Counted from the stretch's first letter, positions 18,709 to 27,400 are shown. The stretch is DNA of 64,000 nucleotides from Sediminibacterium magnilacihabitans (GCA_002973575.1 PVEQ01000015.1:1-64000); one strand, 5' to 3'. Made by a program: numbers and translations. The notes: generated by a model from the letters alone, not told the origin.

Positions 18709-19065
18709 ATGTTACACCATTTACACACTGGCAAAATGGGCGAGCAACTCGCGGCAAACTACCTGTACGAGGCCGGGTATACCATTCTCCATCGCAACTG
18801 GCGTCACCGGCATTGGGAAGTGGACATCATTGCCTGCCGCGGCAACCGTTTGCATTTTGTAGAAGTGAAAACCCGGCAAAACCTCAGCTATGGCCTGCCC
18901 GAAGAAAGCATTACCAAAGAAAAAATGCAGCACCTGCGCAATGCGGCGGAAGCCTACCAATACCTCCATCCGCAGTGGCAATACCTCCAGTTCGATGTAT
19001 TGGCCATTACATTGAACAACCAACAAGCCGCAGCATTTTTTTTGATCGAGGATGTTTACTTTTAA
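18709..19065 (+). CDS. YraN/UPF0102 family protein
   Basis: 118 residues matching UPF0102: G-x-x-GE-x-A-A-YL near the N-terminus, an HRNWRHRHWEVDII motif and FVEVKTR, which together resemble the E-x-K core of endonuclease-like restriction folds. The function of the family is not established; a role in nucleic-acid processing is inferred from the fold. The next gene begins 2 bases after the stop, so the two are probably translated from one mRNA. Confidence 0.88.
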   Translation: MLHHLHTGKMGEQLAANYLYEAGYTILHRNWRHRHWEVDIIACRGNRLHFVEVKTRQNLSYGLPEESITKEKMQHLRNAAEAYQYLHPQWQYLQFDVLAITLNNQQAAAFFLIEDVYF

Positions 19066-19067
19066 GG

Positions 19068-20804
19068 ATGAAAACACGTATTTGCCTATTGATATTCTTA
19101 TTGCTGGGAACCCTGCATACAGGCCATGCTCAGATGAAAGACCCGCTCGATACGTATTACCAGACCAGTGAAGTGCAGCCGCTGATGGCCATGTACGAGG
19201 CGGATAAAGGCAGCCTCAGCCGTTTTTATACGATTATTAATTCGCCGGAAAGAAGAGAACGTTTTCAACGCTTCAACCGCGATTACCTGGCCAGGCTGGA
19301 ACAACTGAATTTCGATTCAATGCAGGTGAGCAGCCAGGTAGACTTTCTGTTGTTCAAGCGGGAACTCAACAATGAACTGTACCAGCTTAACAAAGAAGAA
19401 AAAGAGTACAAAGCCATCCATCGCTACCTGTCTTTTGCCGACAGCATCTACCGCTGGGAACAACTCCGGCGCCGCGGCGCTTATATGCCTGCTGAATCCA
19501 TAGCATTACAAATGCAACAGATGTTGCGGCGGCTCGACCGGCAGGTATCGATCCTGCAAAACCAGGAAGCCCCATTGCCCATGCCACTGGCCCTTCGTGC
19601 AGAAGGCACCGTCAAAGGATTACAGGCGGCACTGAAAAGTGTTTACAATTTTTATTATGGTTACGATCCGGCTTTTACCCGCTGGATATATGGTCCCTAC
19701 CTGGCGCTTGACAGCGCGCTCACCTTTTATGCTACACTGTTAAAAAATAAAGGCAATAAGACCGGATTGCAAAAACCAGATGGCAGCGGCATTGTAGGAA
19801 CACCCATTGGCAGGGATGAGCTGATACGCCAGTTGCAGTATGAAATGATTCCCTATTCACCCGAAGAACTGGTAACCATTGCCAATAAAGAATTTGCCTG
19901 GTGCGATACAGAGATGCTGAAAGCTTCGCGCGATATGGGTTTTGGAAACAATTGGAAAGCCGCACTGGAAAAAGTAAAAAACACTTATGTGCCCGAAGGA
20001 CGGCAGCCGCAGATGATCATGGATCTTTATCACCAATCCATTGATTTCATCAAAAAACATGATATGGTGACCATTCCGCCGCTCGCCGAAGAAACCTGGC
20101 GCATGACCATGATGTCGCCTGCACAACAACTGGTAAGTCCTTTTTTCCTCGGAGGAGAATTGCTGCAAATCTCTTATCCTACCAATACCATGGATTCTGC
20201 TTCCCGCATGATGAGCATGCGTGGCAATAACCCGCATTTTTCAAGGGCTACTGTTCACCATGAACTCATTGCCGGGCATCATTTGCAGGGGTTCATGAAC
20301 AACCGCTTCAAATCGTACCGCAATTTCGAAACACCATTCTGGACAGAAGGTTGGTCGCTGTACTGGGAATTCCTTTTATGGGATGCACAATTCCCACGTT
20401 CCCCTGAAGACCGCGTAGGCATGTTGTTCTGGCGAATGCACCGTTGCGCGCGCATCATCTTTTCGCTCAATTATCATTTGGGTAAATGGACACCCCAGCA
20501 GTGTATCGATTTCCTGGTAGCACGTGTGGGACATGAAAGGGCCAATGCAGAAGGTGAAGTGCGCCGCTCATTTACCGGGGGATACGGACCACTTTACCAA
20601 CTGGCATACATGACAGGCGCTTTCCAGTTTTATGCGTTGAAAAAAGAACTGGTCGACAGCAGCAAGATGAGCCTGAAAGCATTCAATGATGCTATACTAC
20701 GGGAAAACAATATGCCTGTTGAAATGGTAAGGGCTATCCTCACCAATCAACCACTCAAGCGCGATTTCACTACATCCTGGCGTTTTTACGACGTAGCACA
20801 CTGA
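19068..20804 (+). CDS. DUF885 metallopeptidase-like secreted protein
   Basis: 578 residues. The ATG at 19068 is 2 bases after the yraN stop and starts a signal peptide (MKTRICLLIFLLL... ending GHAQ), so it is favoured over a longer in-frame extension inside yraN. The DUF885 hallmark, a gluzincin-like HHELIAGHH motif, is at residues 397-405, with a downstream FWTEGWSLYWE helix that can supply the third Zn ligand. The family is related to M1-like/M32-like peptidases; substrates are unknown. It is probably periplasmic. It converges with tex, with only 4 bases between stops. Confidence 0.88.
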   Translation: MKTRICLLIFLLLGTLHTGHAQMKDPLDTYYQTSEVQPLMAMYEADKGSLSRFYTIINSPERRERFQRFNRDYLARLEQLNFDSMQVSSQVDFLLFKRELNNELYQLNKEEKEYKAIHRYLSFADSIYRWEQLRRRGAYMPAESIALQMQQMLRRLDRQVSILQNQEAPLPMPLALRAEGTVKGLQAALKSVYNFYYGYDPAFTRWIYGPYLALDSALTFYATLLKNKGNKTGLQKPDGSGIVGTPIGRDELIRQLQYEMIPYSPEELVTIANKEFAWCDTEMLKASRDMGFGNNWKAALEKVKNTYVPEGRQPQMIMDLYHQSIDFIKKHDMVTIPPLAEETWRMTMMSPAQQLVSPFFLGGELLQISYPTNTMDSASRMMSMRGNNPHFSRATVHHELIAGHHLQGFMNNRFKSYRNFETPFWTEGWSLYWEFLLWDAQFPRSPEDRVGMLFWRMHRCARIIFSLNYHLGKWTPQQCIDFLVARVGHERANAEGEVRRSFTGGYGPLYQLAYMTGAFQFYALKKELVDSSKMSLKAFNDAILRENNMPVEMVRAILTNQPLKRDFTTSWRFYDVAH

Positions 20805-20808
20805 TCGG

Positions 20809-23058
20809 CTATTTTCCAAATTTCTTTTTCAGAGCAGACAGCGCATCATTCACACTCAACGTACTAAGATCTTCTTCTTTCTTGGTAAAAGATTTAGGAT
20901 TCCTGCTGTTGCCCTGCGATGCGCGTTGCCCTCTTGCAGGCGCTTCTTCAGTTTGTTTGATGGAAAGAGCGATACGTTTGCGGGGCACATCTACTTCCAG
21001 CACTTTCACATTCACTTTCTGGCCCAGTTTCAAAGCCTCACCCGGATCGCTGATATACTGGTGTGCAATTTCACTTACATGCACGAGTCCGTCCTGCTTA
21101 ACGCCGATGTCGATGAAAGCGCCGAAGCGGGTGAGGTTGGTTACTACGCCCGGCACTACCATGCCTGTAGATACGTCTTCTATTTTGTAGATATTGGCAA
21201 ACTCGAACTGTTCCAGTTCATTTCGTGGATCGAGGCCCGGTTTCTTTAGTTCATTGATGATATCACGAATGGTTAATTCACCAAATTGTTCAGATACATA
21301 TTTTTTCGGATCAATCTTTTTCAGCAATTCTTCCGACCCGATCAAAGCCTGTACATCTACCGCCAGGTCGCCTGCCATCTGTTGTACCAATGTATACGCC
21401 TCGGGGTGCACAGCACTTGCATCAAGTGGATTGCCACCTTCCTTGATACGCAGGAAGCCTGCGCACTGTTCGTAGGCCTTACCTCCCAGCCTGGGCACTT
21501 TCAGTAATTGTGCACGGTCGTTGAATTTTCCAATTTCATTCCGATACTTCACAATATTATCCGCCAGCGTGCTGCCGATACCACTCACATAACTCAACAA
21601 ATGTTTGCTGGCGGTATTCAGGTTCACGCCCACACTGTTCACACAACTTACTACCGTTTGATCGAGCCTTTCTTTTAGGCGAAACTGGTTCACATCGTGC
21701 TGGTATTGACCAACGCCGATGCTCTTGGGATCTATTTTCACGAGTTCGGCCAGTGGGTCCATCAGGCGGCGACCGATACTCACTGATCCACGAACCGTTA
21801 CATCATAATCAGGAAATTCTTCACGGGCGGTTTCAGAAGCGGAATACACAGACGCTCCATCTTCATTTACCAGGAATACCGGTAAACCCAAAGCCATCTT
21901 CTTGATGAATTGTTCTGTTTCCCTTCCTGCCGTACCGTCGCCAATAGCAATAGCTTCTACCTGGTATTGTTTCACCAGTTCTTTGATCTTGTGCTCACTC
22001 TCATAAATACGGTTGTTCTCGTGCACATAGATCAGGTCTGTTTTCTTCAATTCTCCTTTTTCATCCAGGCATACCACTTTACAACCGGTACGATATCCGG
22101 GATCGATGGCCAGTATACGTTTGCTGCCCAAGGGAGCGCTCAGCAATAACTGGCGCAGGTTTTCTGCAAACACATTGATGGCTTCTTCATCGGCCTTTTG
22201 TTTCAGCGCTGTTCTGAATTCACTTTCGAGACTCGGCTGTAATAAACGACGGTAAGCATCTTTAAGCGCTTTCTTCACATGTTCATTCCAGGGATTCATG
22301 CTTTTAACATAAGATTCTTCCAGCATCAGCAGCGCTTCTTCTTCAAGTGGTGCAATGCTCATGCGCAGGAATCCTTCCAGGAACCCGCGCAATATGGCCA
22401 GTGTACGGTGCGAGGGTATCTTATGAATGGGCTCCGAAAAATCGAAATAATCTTTGTATTTAACGCCTTCTGTTTCTTTATCGGTCAACACTTTGCTCTG
22501 CATGGCGCCGGTTTCTTCAAACAGCTTACGCAGTTTGGCTCTTACCTGTGCATCTTCATTAACGGTTTCAGCAATGATATCACGCGCACCTTGCAGCGCT
22601 TCTTCAGAAGTTTTGATTTTTTCGTTGATAAAAGAAGTTGCTATTTCTTGTACATCTCCCGGCTCCTGCGCCAGCATCAGTATGGATAAGGGTTCTAAAC
22701 CATTCTCTCTCGCCGTTTGCGCTTTTGTTTTGCGTTTGGGTTTATAGGGCAGGTAAATATCCTCCAGTTCTGCAATGGTAGTAGCCGCATTCAATTTATG
22801 CTGCAAAGCCTCCGTCATTTTATCCTGCTCATTGATGGCTTTTTCAATAAAAGTCCTGCGTTCAGTAAATTCTTTCAGGAATTTGGCCTCGTCTTGTACT
22901 TGTTGTATCTGCACTTCATCCAGTCCGCCTGTTTTGTCTTTACGGTAACGCGCAATGAAAGGGATGGTGGCGCCTTCTGCAAACAGCGATAAAACGGCTT
23001 CAACCTGGGTAGTTCTTACATTCAGCCTGGAAGAGATCAATGGAGCAAATTCGGTCAT
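20809..23058 (-). CDS. tex: Tex-family RNA-binding transcription accessory protein
   Basis: 749 residues with the full Tex order: N-terminal HTH bundle with TIPFIARYRKDKTGGLDE, a YqgF/RNase H-like domain beginning about residue 318 (LAIDPGYRTGCK), paired HhH motifs (about 490-560, VGVNLNTASKHLL, GIGSTLADNIVKYR), and a C-terminal S1 domain (about 630-710, GMVVPGVVTNLTRFGAFIDIG). Tex binds RNA and nucleic acids nonspecifically and affects transcription and translation. The C-terminal tail after S1 is short and Ser/Lys-rich. Length matches E. coli YhgF (773). Confidence 0.95.
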   Translation of the reverse strand: MTEFAPLISSRLNVRTTQVEAVLSLFAEGATIPFIARYRKDKTGGLDEVQIQQVQDEAKFLKEFTERRTFIEKAINEQDKMTEALQHKLNAATTIAELEDIYLPYKPKRKTKAQTARENGLEPLSILMLAQEPGDVQEIATSFINEKIKTSEEALQGARDIIAETVNEDAQVRAKLRKLFEETGAMQSKVLTDKETEGVKYKDYFDFSEPIHKIPSHRTLAILRGFLEGFLRMSIAPLEEEALLMLEESYVKSMNPWNEHVKKALKDAYRRLLQPSLESEFRTALKQKADEEAINVFAENLRQLLLSAPLGSKRILAIDPGYRTGCKVVCLDEKGELKKTDLIYVHENNRIYESEHKIKELVKQYQVEAIAIGDGTAGRETEQFIKKMALGLPVFLVNEDGASVYSASETAREEFPDYDVTVRGSVSIGRRLMDPLAELVKIDPKSIGVGQYQHDVNQFRLKERLDQTVVSCVNSVGVNLNTASKHLLSYVSGIGSTLADNIVKYRNEIGKFNDRAQLLKVPRLGGKAYEQCAGFLRIKEGGNPLDASAVHPEAYTLVQQMAGDLAVDVQALIGSEELLKKIDPKKYVSEQFGELTIRDIINELKKPGLDPRNELEQFEFANIYKIEDVSTGMVVPGVVTNLTRFGAFIDIGVKQDGLVHVSEIAHQYISDPGEALKLGQKVNVKVLEVDVPRKRIALSIKQTEEAPARGQRASQGNSRNPKSFTKKEEDLSTLSVNDALSALKKKFGK

Positions 23059-23130
23059 TGGATTCGTGTTAATTCATTACGTGATCAAAATAAGGGCTGC
23101 GAATGTAGGCAATACCTGCAATAATATAAT

Positions 23131-23398
23131 TTAGAATAATGAGGCAGGATTAACAGATAAAAACTCCTCCCATGACAACCCTGCTTTGCCAACCAACAGT
23201 ACCTTATGAGGATGGAATTGTTTTTTCAAGAGTTCCATCCCTATCGACCTCCGCATTCCGGTGCCGCCAATAATGTATCTGGAATTGGGGGTTTGAGCCC
23301 CGCGTTTTGCGTATAATATCTGCTGCATAGGCTTCTATGCCAGCGATAAACCTGCTATCTTCCTGGGTTGCCCTGTAAGTGACTGTAAATGAGGTCTT
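23131..23398 (-). pseudogene. Remnant of a DUF4143 (AAA) ATPase gene
   Basis: Two adjacent minus-strand reading frames together look like the C-terminal end of a DUF4143-type ATPase. One frame (about 23264-23398) reads ...DSRFIAGIEAYAADI... and contains HYWRHRNAEVD, matching the family YWR-x-x-N-x-EVD motif. The other (23131 to about 23250) reads GMELLKKQFHPHKVLLVG followed by LSWEEFLSVNP and ends in LF, like the family C-terminus. The nuclease-like segment expected between them is missing and the frame shifts, so the gene carries an internal deletion, and everything N-terminal is gone. It lies beside the hip operon. Family recognition is from memory of the motif and is moderately sure. Confidence 0.6.
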
Positions 23399-23525
23399 TC
23401 AAACATGATTTACAATTTACTCAATAAAATGAGGAAAGTTATTCAATGGTTTATAATAACGGATACTTACTTCCACTTAAAACGCAATAAACTTCGTTTT
23501 TAAAAGTAAAGTACTGGCTTATTTC

Positions 23526-23571
23526 AGCAAACAATAAAAAGCAAATTTTAATTCGCTTTTTATTGTTTGCT
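23526..23571. promoter_or_regulatory. Perfect 17-bp-arm inverted repeat, probable HipB operator
   Basis: AGCAAACAATAAAAAGC (23526-23542) and its exact reverse complement (23555-23571) are separated by 12 AT-rich bases. It lies 39 bases upstream of the hipB-like start and overlaps the expected -33 promoter region. Related half-sites occur nearby: AAAACG...CGTTTT at about 23480-23500 and AAAAGCGAA at about 23597. HipB-family proteins bind such palindromes to autorepress their operon; use as its operator is inference. Confidence 0.65.
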
Positions 23572-23583
23572 GCGTATTATTAG

Positions 23584-23591
23584 TAAATTTG
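23584..23591 (+). promoter_or_regulatory. -7 promoter element of the hip operon
   Basis: TAAATTTG matches TAnnTTTG. It ends 19 bases before the hipB-like ATG and follows the operator palindrome by 12 bases, so a repressor bound at the palindrome would block the -33 region. Confidence 0.55.
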
Positions 23592-23610
23592 TGTTCAAAA
23601 GCGAAGTATA

Positions 23611-23841
23611 ATGCAGAATTATGCTATCAAAATAGGGGAAATCATTAAACAAAGACGGGAACTCCTGGGTTTATTACAGCCCCAGCTTTCAGAATTATCG
23701 GGCGTGAGTACCCGTACTATCCAACTGGTGGAACAGGGCAAAGGTAATCCTTCCCTGGATACCCTGCTCAAACTGGCTGAACCGTTGGGGCTTTTTCCTA
23801 TGCTGTTACTGAAAGACACCACTAAAATAGATGCATCATGA
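23611..23841 (+). CDS. HipB-like HTH antitoxin/repressor
   Basis: 76 residues consisting almost wholly of an XRE/Cro helix-turn-helix (about 9-66): IKQRRELLGL, then LSELSGVSTRTIQLVEQG as the HTH, and NPSLDTLLKLAEPLGL. It lacks the C-terminal extension of E. coli HipB (88 residues). It is the first gene of a three-gene operon, and its stop overlaps the next start as ATGA. It should bind the perfect palindrome just upstream and repress the operon. In tripartite HipBST systems the HipB component augments but is not the main antitoxin. Confidence 0.85.
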   Translation: MQNYAIKIGEIIKQRRELLGLLQPQLSELSGVSTRTIQLVEQGKGNPSLDTLLKLAEPLGLFPMLLLKDTTKIDAS

Positions 23842-24158
23842 GAGAAGCGAAAGTTTTTTATAATGGGCGCTTCGCAGGCATTCTGACGCAGTTGAAAAAC
23901 GGCTACCGCTTTCGCTACGACCCGGAATATCTTGCCGGGAGCCATAGCCGCAGCGTGAGCCTGACCCTGCCTTTACGAGCAACAGTTTACGAAAGCGAAA
24001 CGCTGTTCCCTTTCTTTGTAAATATGCTCAGTGAAGGGGCCAATAAAGCTATGCAAGTGCGCCTGCTGAAAATTGATGAAAGAGATTATTTTGGCCTGTT
24101 GCTGGCCACCGCGGGCCATGACAGTATCGGGCCTATCACCTTAGAAGAAATAAAATGA
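23838..24158 (+). CDS. HipS-like protein (stand-alone HipA N-terminal subdomain)
   Basis: 106 residues corresponding only to the N-subdomain 1 of HipA. Typical motifs are KVFYNGRFAGIL, FRYDPEYL and LPLRATVYESETLFPFFVNMLSEG. In E. coli HipA this segment is the N-terminus of one polypeptide; here it is a separate gene overlapping both neighbours by 4 bases (ATGA). In the described HipBST system of enteropathogenic E. coli the equivalent protein, HipS, is the antitoxin that blocks the kinase. Assigning that role here is inference from gene order and domain split. Confidence 0.82.
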   Translation: MREAKVFYNGRFAGILTQLKNGYRFRYDPEYLAGSHSRSVSLTLPLRATVYESETLFPFFVNMLSEGANKAMQVRLLKIDERDYFGLLLATAGHDSIGPITLEEIK

Positions 24159-25171
24159 GCTTACCCAATATTCAATACTGTCCTTCAACACTGCAATCGG
24201 CATTTAACACCTATAGCCCGGCTGCTCAACTGACTTTGTTCGGCAGCCGCTCCAGGAAGGTTTCGCATGTTCTTCCGTTTACAGCACCCGGTATTAATGC
24301 CATACAAACCCAGGAGTTTAATGAGAAGAGAAAGCGCATCAGCATCAGTGGCGTACAGGAAAAATACAGCCTGAAGCTGGAAAAAAATGAATTGCTATTG
24401 ACTGATACAGCCGGCACTCATATCCTCAAGCCTATCCCCGCAGAACGGCTGGACCGGGTGGGCGACCTGTCCGCCAACGAGCACCTGACCATGCAAATTT
24501 CCACGCAGATATTCGGTATTAAAACTGCTGCCAACGGGATGATTTTTTTCGAGGATGGCTCGCCCGCCTATATCACCCGGCGCTTCGATTATAAGCCCAA
24601 CAGCCGGGAAAAATACCTCGTTGAGGACTTTGCTACACTGCTGGCTAAATCACCCGAAAAAGAAGGCCATAATTTTAAGTATAATGCATCTTACCTGGAT
24701 ATTGCAGAGCATATCCGGCGGTACTGCGCAGCCACGCCTGTGGTGCTCCTTGGCTTCTTCCGGCTATTATTGTTTAATTATTTGATTGCCAACGGAGATG
24801 CCCACCTAAAAAACTTCTCGCTGATGGAAACAGACCAGGGAGATTTTGTATTATCGCCGGCCTACGACCTGCTTTGCACGGCCCTGCACCTTAACGACAG
24901 CCCGCTCGCCCTGCACGGGGGATTGTATGAAAAGGATTACGAGGAAGCAGGCTTTGCCACCTTCGGCTGTTATACAGCTTCTTCTTTCAAGGCATTTGCC
25001 AAAAAAGCAGGGGTAGCGGATCGTTTGGCCAACCGCGAAATTGAACGAACACTAGCTTGCGTCCCTGGCGCCATAGAATTGGTGAAGCGTAGTTTTTTGA
25101 GCGATGATGGTAAGGCGAAATATATATCAATGGTGGAGGGACGAAAGAACTGCCTTTTGCTCAATTCGTAA
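24155..25171 (+). CDS. HipT-like serine/threonine kinase toxin (HipA C-terminal domain)
   Basis: 338 residues carrying the HipA kinase core without the N-terminal subdomain. The Gly-rich loop motif is RISISGVQEKYSLKL (S63 and S65, an S-I-S pattern equivalent to the autophosphorylated Ser region of HipA/HipT), the catalytic loop is NGDAHLKN with D215, and the Mg-binding Asp is D238 in SPAYDLL. The active-site residues look intact. HipA phosphorylates glutamyl-tRNA synthetase and HipT tryptophanyl-tRNA synthetase; the target here is unknown. The start overlaps the hipS stop (ATGA). Confidence 0.85.
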   Translation: MSLPNIQYCPSTLQSAFNTYSPAAQLTLFGSRSRKVSHVLPFTAPGINAIQTQEFNEKRKRISISGVQEKYSLKLEKNELLLTDTAGTHILKPIPAERLDRVGDLSANEHLTMQISTQIFGIKTAANGMIFFEDGSPAYITRRFDYKPNSREKYLVEDFATLLAKSPEKEGHNFKYNASYLDIAEHIRRYCAATPVVLLGFFRLLLFNYLIANGDAHLKNFSLMETDQGDFVLSPAYDLLCTALHLNDSPLALHGGLYEKDYEEAGFATFGCYTASSFKAFAKKAGVADRLANREIERTLACVPGAIELVKRSFLSDDGKAKYISMVEGRKNCLLLNS

Positions 25172-25180
25172 AACACAATA

Positions 25181-25477
25181 TCAAATAAGCCTCGTCGTTA
25201 CAAATTTATCTCCATACGCTTCGATGAAATGCTTGTCTTCGTGCAAAACAAGAATCACTTTGACATGCTCTTTATAATAACTGATACTCAGCCTTTCTGC
25301 GATAAAAAGGCCATTCTCTAAGTAGTTCTCGAGTTTGCGCACCTCCTTTTTATTTTCGATGAATTCGGAAAACTCAAAGTCTACTGTGTCACCCGTATTA
25401 GGGATAACAGGCGGGTTAACAATAGTAAAGCATTCACTGGTAATTGAATTAAAATTAACCTGTAAAAAAATATCCAT
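25181..25477 (-). CDS. Hypothetical protein, 98 residues
   Basis: A small acidic soluble protein beginning MDIFLQVNFNS, without signal peptide or membrane segment. A central Glu/Lys-rich stretch (EFIENKKEVRKLENYLENG) is flanked by beta-like segments; the repeated hydrophobic pattern suggests a compact alpha/beta fold. I recognise no family. It converges on the hipT-like gene, 9 bases from its stop, and may be part of the same accessory patch. The ATG at 25477 follows an AT-rich leader. Confidence 0.6.
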   Translation of the reverse strand: MDIFLQVNFNSITSECFTIVNPPVIPNTGDTVDFEFSEFIENKKEVRKLENYLENGLFIAERLSISYYKEHVKVILVLHEDKHFIEAYGDKFVTTRLI

Positions 25478-25636
25478 AGCTGATTTTTTTAATGATAAGA
25501 TAAAATATGCTAATCAAGGATTGAATTGATGAGGTCACTGGACATCACCGAACGCTTGACACTGAAGCCTTATGATTTTCTTGTAATGTTTATTGTCATG
25601 ATGTCTTACCCTTGTTTGTCAGCAAATTGTTTATGA

Positions 25637-26950
25637 TTAGCCCATACGCACTACTTTAGCCGGGTAGCGTTCTGTGTAATTCCGGATCATGGAGCGGATC
25701 ACTTCGTTTTCCGGGTAATGCGTGAGGTGCGATTTGAGGGTATTCAGTTCCGTAATGCTGATATCCTCCGTAATGGTACCCATTCCGTAGAATACACCCT
25801 CTTCCACTAATACACAACTTTGTTTATCGCGGATGAGGAAGGTTTCTTTTTGAGAATGCAACCAGGCGATGGAGTCTTTTACCTGTTGATTATATTCGGT
25901 AACATCCGGTAAAACAGCCGGACTGTTCTGATCGAGGAAACAAAGCGAGGGATCCAGTGCAAATTGTTTTACCAGTTTCCACAACGCACGATGCGCATCT
26001 ACCAGCAAACCATAAGAAGCCAGCGGTTCCAGGTGCTTTCTTTTTTTATCGATGGCCAGTCGCAGGTATCCGCGGCTGTCTTCGAAAAGATAGATGCCCC
26101 ATAACTGCTCGAATCTTTTCTGGCTCTTGTTGTGGATGGGCCAAAGGCGTTTGATCTCTACGCTTTCGAACAAAGAAGCAATGAATTCCGTTGGACAAAC
26201 CGTACACGTAACCGAATGGATGGTCCTTAGGAACTCCTGTCTTTTTTTGCTCGTATCCAATCCGGAAAAATGGCTCAATACCCTTTTCTTCAGGTTTTTG
26301 GCCTTGCCCACATAGATCACTTTGCCCTTTACATCGTGAAAATAATAAACCCCGGGTTCTTTGGGGAGGTTTACCACCTGGTCTTCGGGCAGGTTAGCCG
26401 GCAATAACTGGCTGTGGTTCTCCTTTTTCAACATTTCCTTGATCAACCGCAGGCCGTTGTTCTGTAGTACCAGGTCCAGCACCTGCGATGTGGCCATCGC
26501 ATCGCCCCCTGCCCTGTGGCGGTTTTCAATAGCTATACCCAGCTCGCGGCAGAGATGGCCCAGTCCGTATTTGCGATAACCAGGGAACACTTTCCGGCTT
26601 AAGCGGATGGTACACAGCTTTGGCGTATTTAACTGAAATCCAGCCTGTTGCAAGTGATATTTTACAAAAGAAAAATCGAAGTTCACGTTGTGGGCCACAA
26701 AAACCCGGTCGTGCAGCAAGTTATAAATATAGGGTGCTACTTCCTCAAAAGAGGGTGCGGCAGCAGTCATGGTATCGGTGATACCGGTCATGTTGGCAAT
26801 GAAAGCCGGGATGGGTTGCTGCGGGTTCACCAGGGTCTCATATTTTCCCTCCACTTCGGTGCCATTATGCAATACAATGGCGATCTCGGTAATCCCGTGT
26901 TGCTGGGGAAATCCGCCGGTGGTTTCTATGTCAACAATTGCAAATTGCAT
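25637..26950 (-). CDS. DnaQ-type exonuclease fused to a GIY-YIG nuclease domain
   Basis: 437 residues. Residues 1-170 form a DEDDh 3'-5' exonuclease: VDIETTG, HNVNFDFSF and HRAGGDAMAT. Residues about 200-280 form a UvrC-like GIY-YIG endonuclease: GVYYFHD, VIYVGKAKNLKKRVLSH and the conserved Glu in TEFIASLFES. A roughly 150-residue C-terminal region resembles the tail seen in Cho/UvrC-related proteins. The fusion is known in Bacteroidota and Actinobacteria and is commonly annotated as DNA polymerase III epsilon-like. A repair role, incising and trimming damaged DNA, is inferred from the two nuclease domains. Confidence 0.9.
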   Translation of the reverse strand: MQFAIVDIETTGGFPQQHGITEIAIVLHNGTEVEGKYETLVNPQQPIPAFIANMTGITDTMTAAAPSFEEVAPYIYNLLHDRVFVAHNVNFDFSFVKYHLQQAGFQLNTPKLCTIRLSRKVFPGYRKYGLGHLCRELGIAIENRHRAGGDAMATSQVLDLVLQNNGLRLIKEMLKKENHSQLLPANLPEDQVVNLPKEPGVYYFHDVKGKVIYVGKAKNLKKRVLSHFSGLDTSKKRQEFLRTIHSVTCTVCPTEFIASLFESVEIKRLWPIHNKSQKRFEQLWGIYLFEDSRGYLRLAIDKKRKHLEPLASYGLLVDAHRALWKLVKQFALDPSLCFLDQNSPAVLPDVTEYNQQVKDSIAWLHSQKETFLIRDKQSCVLVEEGVFYGMGTITEDISITELNTLKSHLTHYPENEVIRSMIRNYTERYPAKVVRMG

Positions 26951-27153
26951 CTGCTTATAAAACTTGTAAATTCGGTAATAATGGCGTATCTTACAACTAA
27001 GATTTAAAACGCAAGCCTGGCATGAATTTCAGCCCCGGCACCCTCTATTAGCTTGCGACGTTTTCGATGTTATAACCTGTATCCTGTGACAGCCAACCCC
27101 CTGTCCATGTCTGAATGAAACACCATCAACAATCATTTTTAAAATTGTTTGTT

Positions 27154-27285
27154 ATGGAAAAAGCTCGACACCACCATCATGTTCACTTATCAGCAGAACA
27201 GATCAGGAATGGCATCATTGTTATTGTAGTTGCTGTTACCGTGATACTGATTTCTTATTTTGAATTAAAAGGAAGACTGGGTTAA
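27154..27285 (+). CDS. 43-residue single-pass membrane peptide
   Basis: The ATG at 27154 opens a 43-codon frame ending in TAA at 27285. Layout: a His-rich N-terminus (HHHHVH at residues 7-12), an amphipathic link (SAEQIRNG), one strong transmembrane helix (IIVIVVAVTVILISYF, 21-36) and a short basic tail (LKGRLG). No family is recognised. Codon pattern and an N-in/C-out type helix make it a plausible real small protein rather than noise. Confidence 0.45.
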   Translation: MEKARHHHHVHLSAEQIRNGIIVIVVAVTVILISYFELKGRLG

Positions 27286-27392
27286 TAACCAATCTATTCC
27301 TTCTGCCGGTCAGTGAGCCAGTCCGCGGATCCTTTCGCGGAGAAGGTAATGTATTCCCCCTGCCATGCTGAAAAATATTTCAGGCATCTGTG

Positions 27393-27400
27393 TAACTTTG
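27393..27400 (+). promoter_or_regulatory. -7 promoter element upstream of a small lipoprotein gene
   Basis: TAACTTTG matches TAnnTTTG and lies about 88 bases upstream of the lipoprotein ATG at 27488, implying an untranslated leader of roughly 80 bases. No clear TTTG box is seen at the usual distance. Confidence 0.4.
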
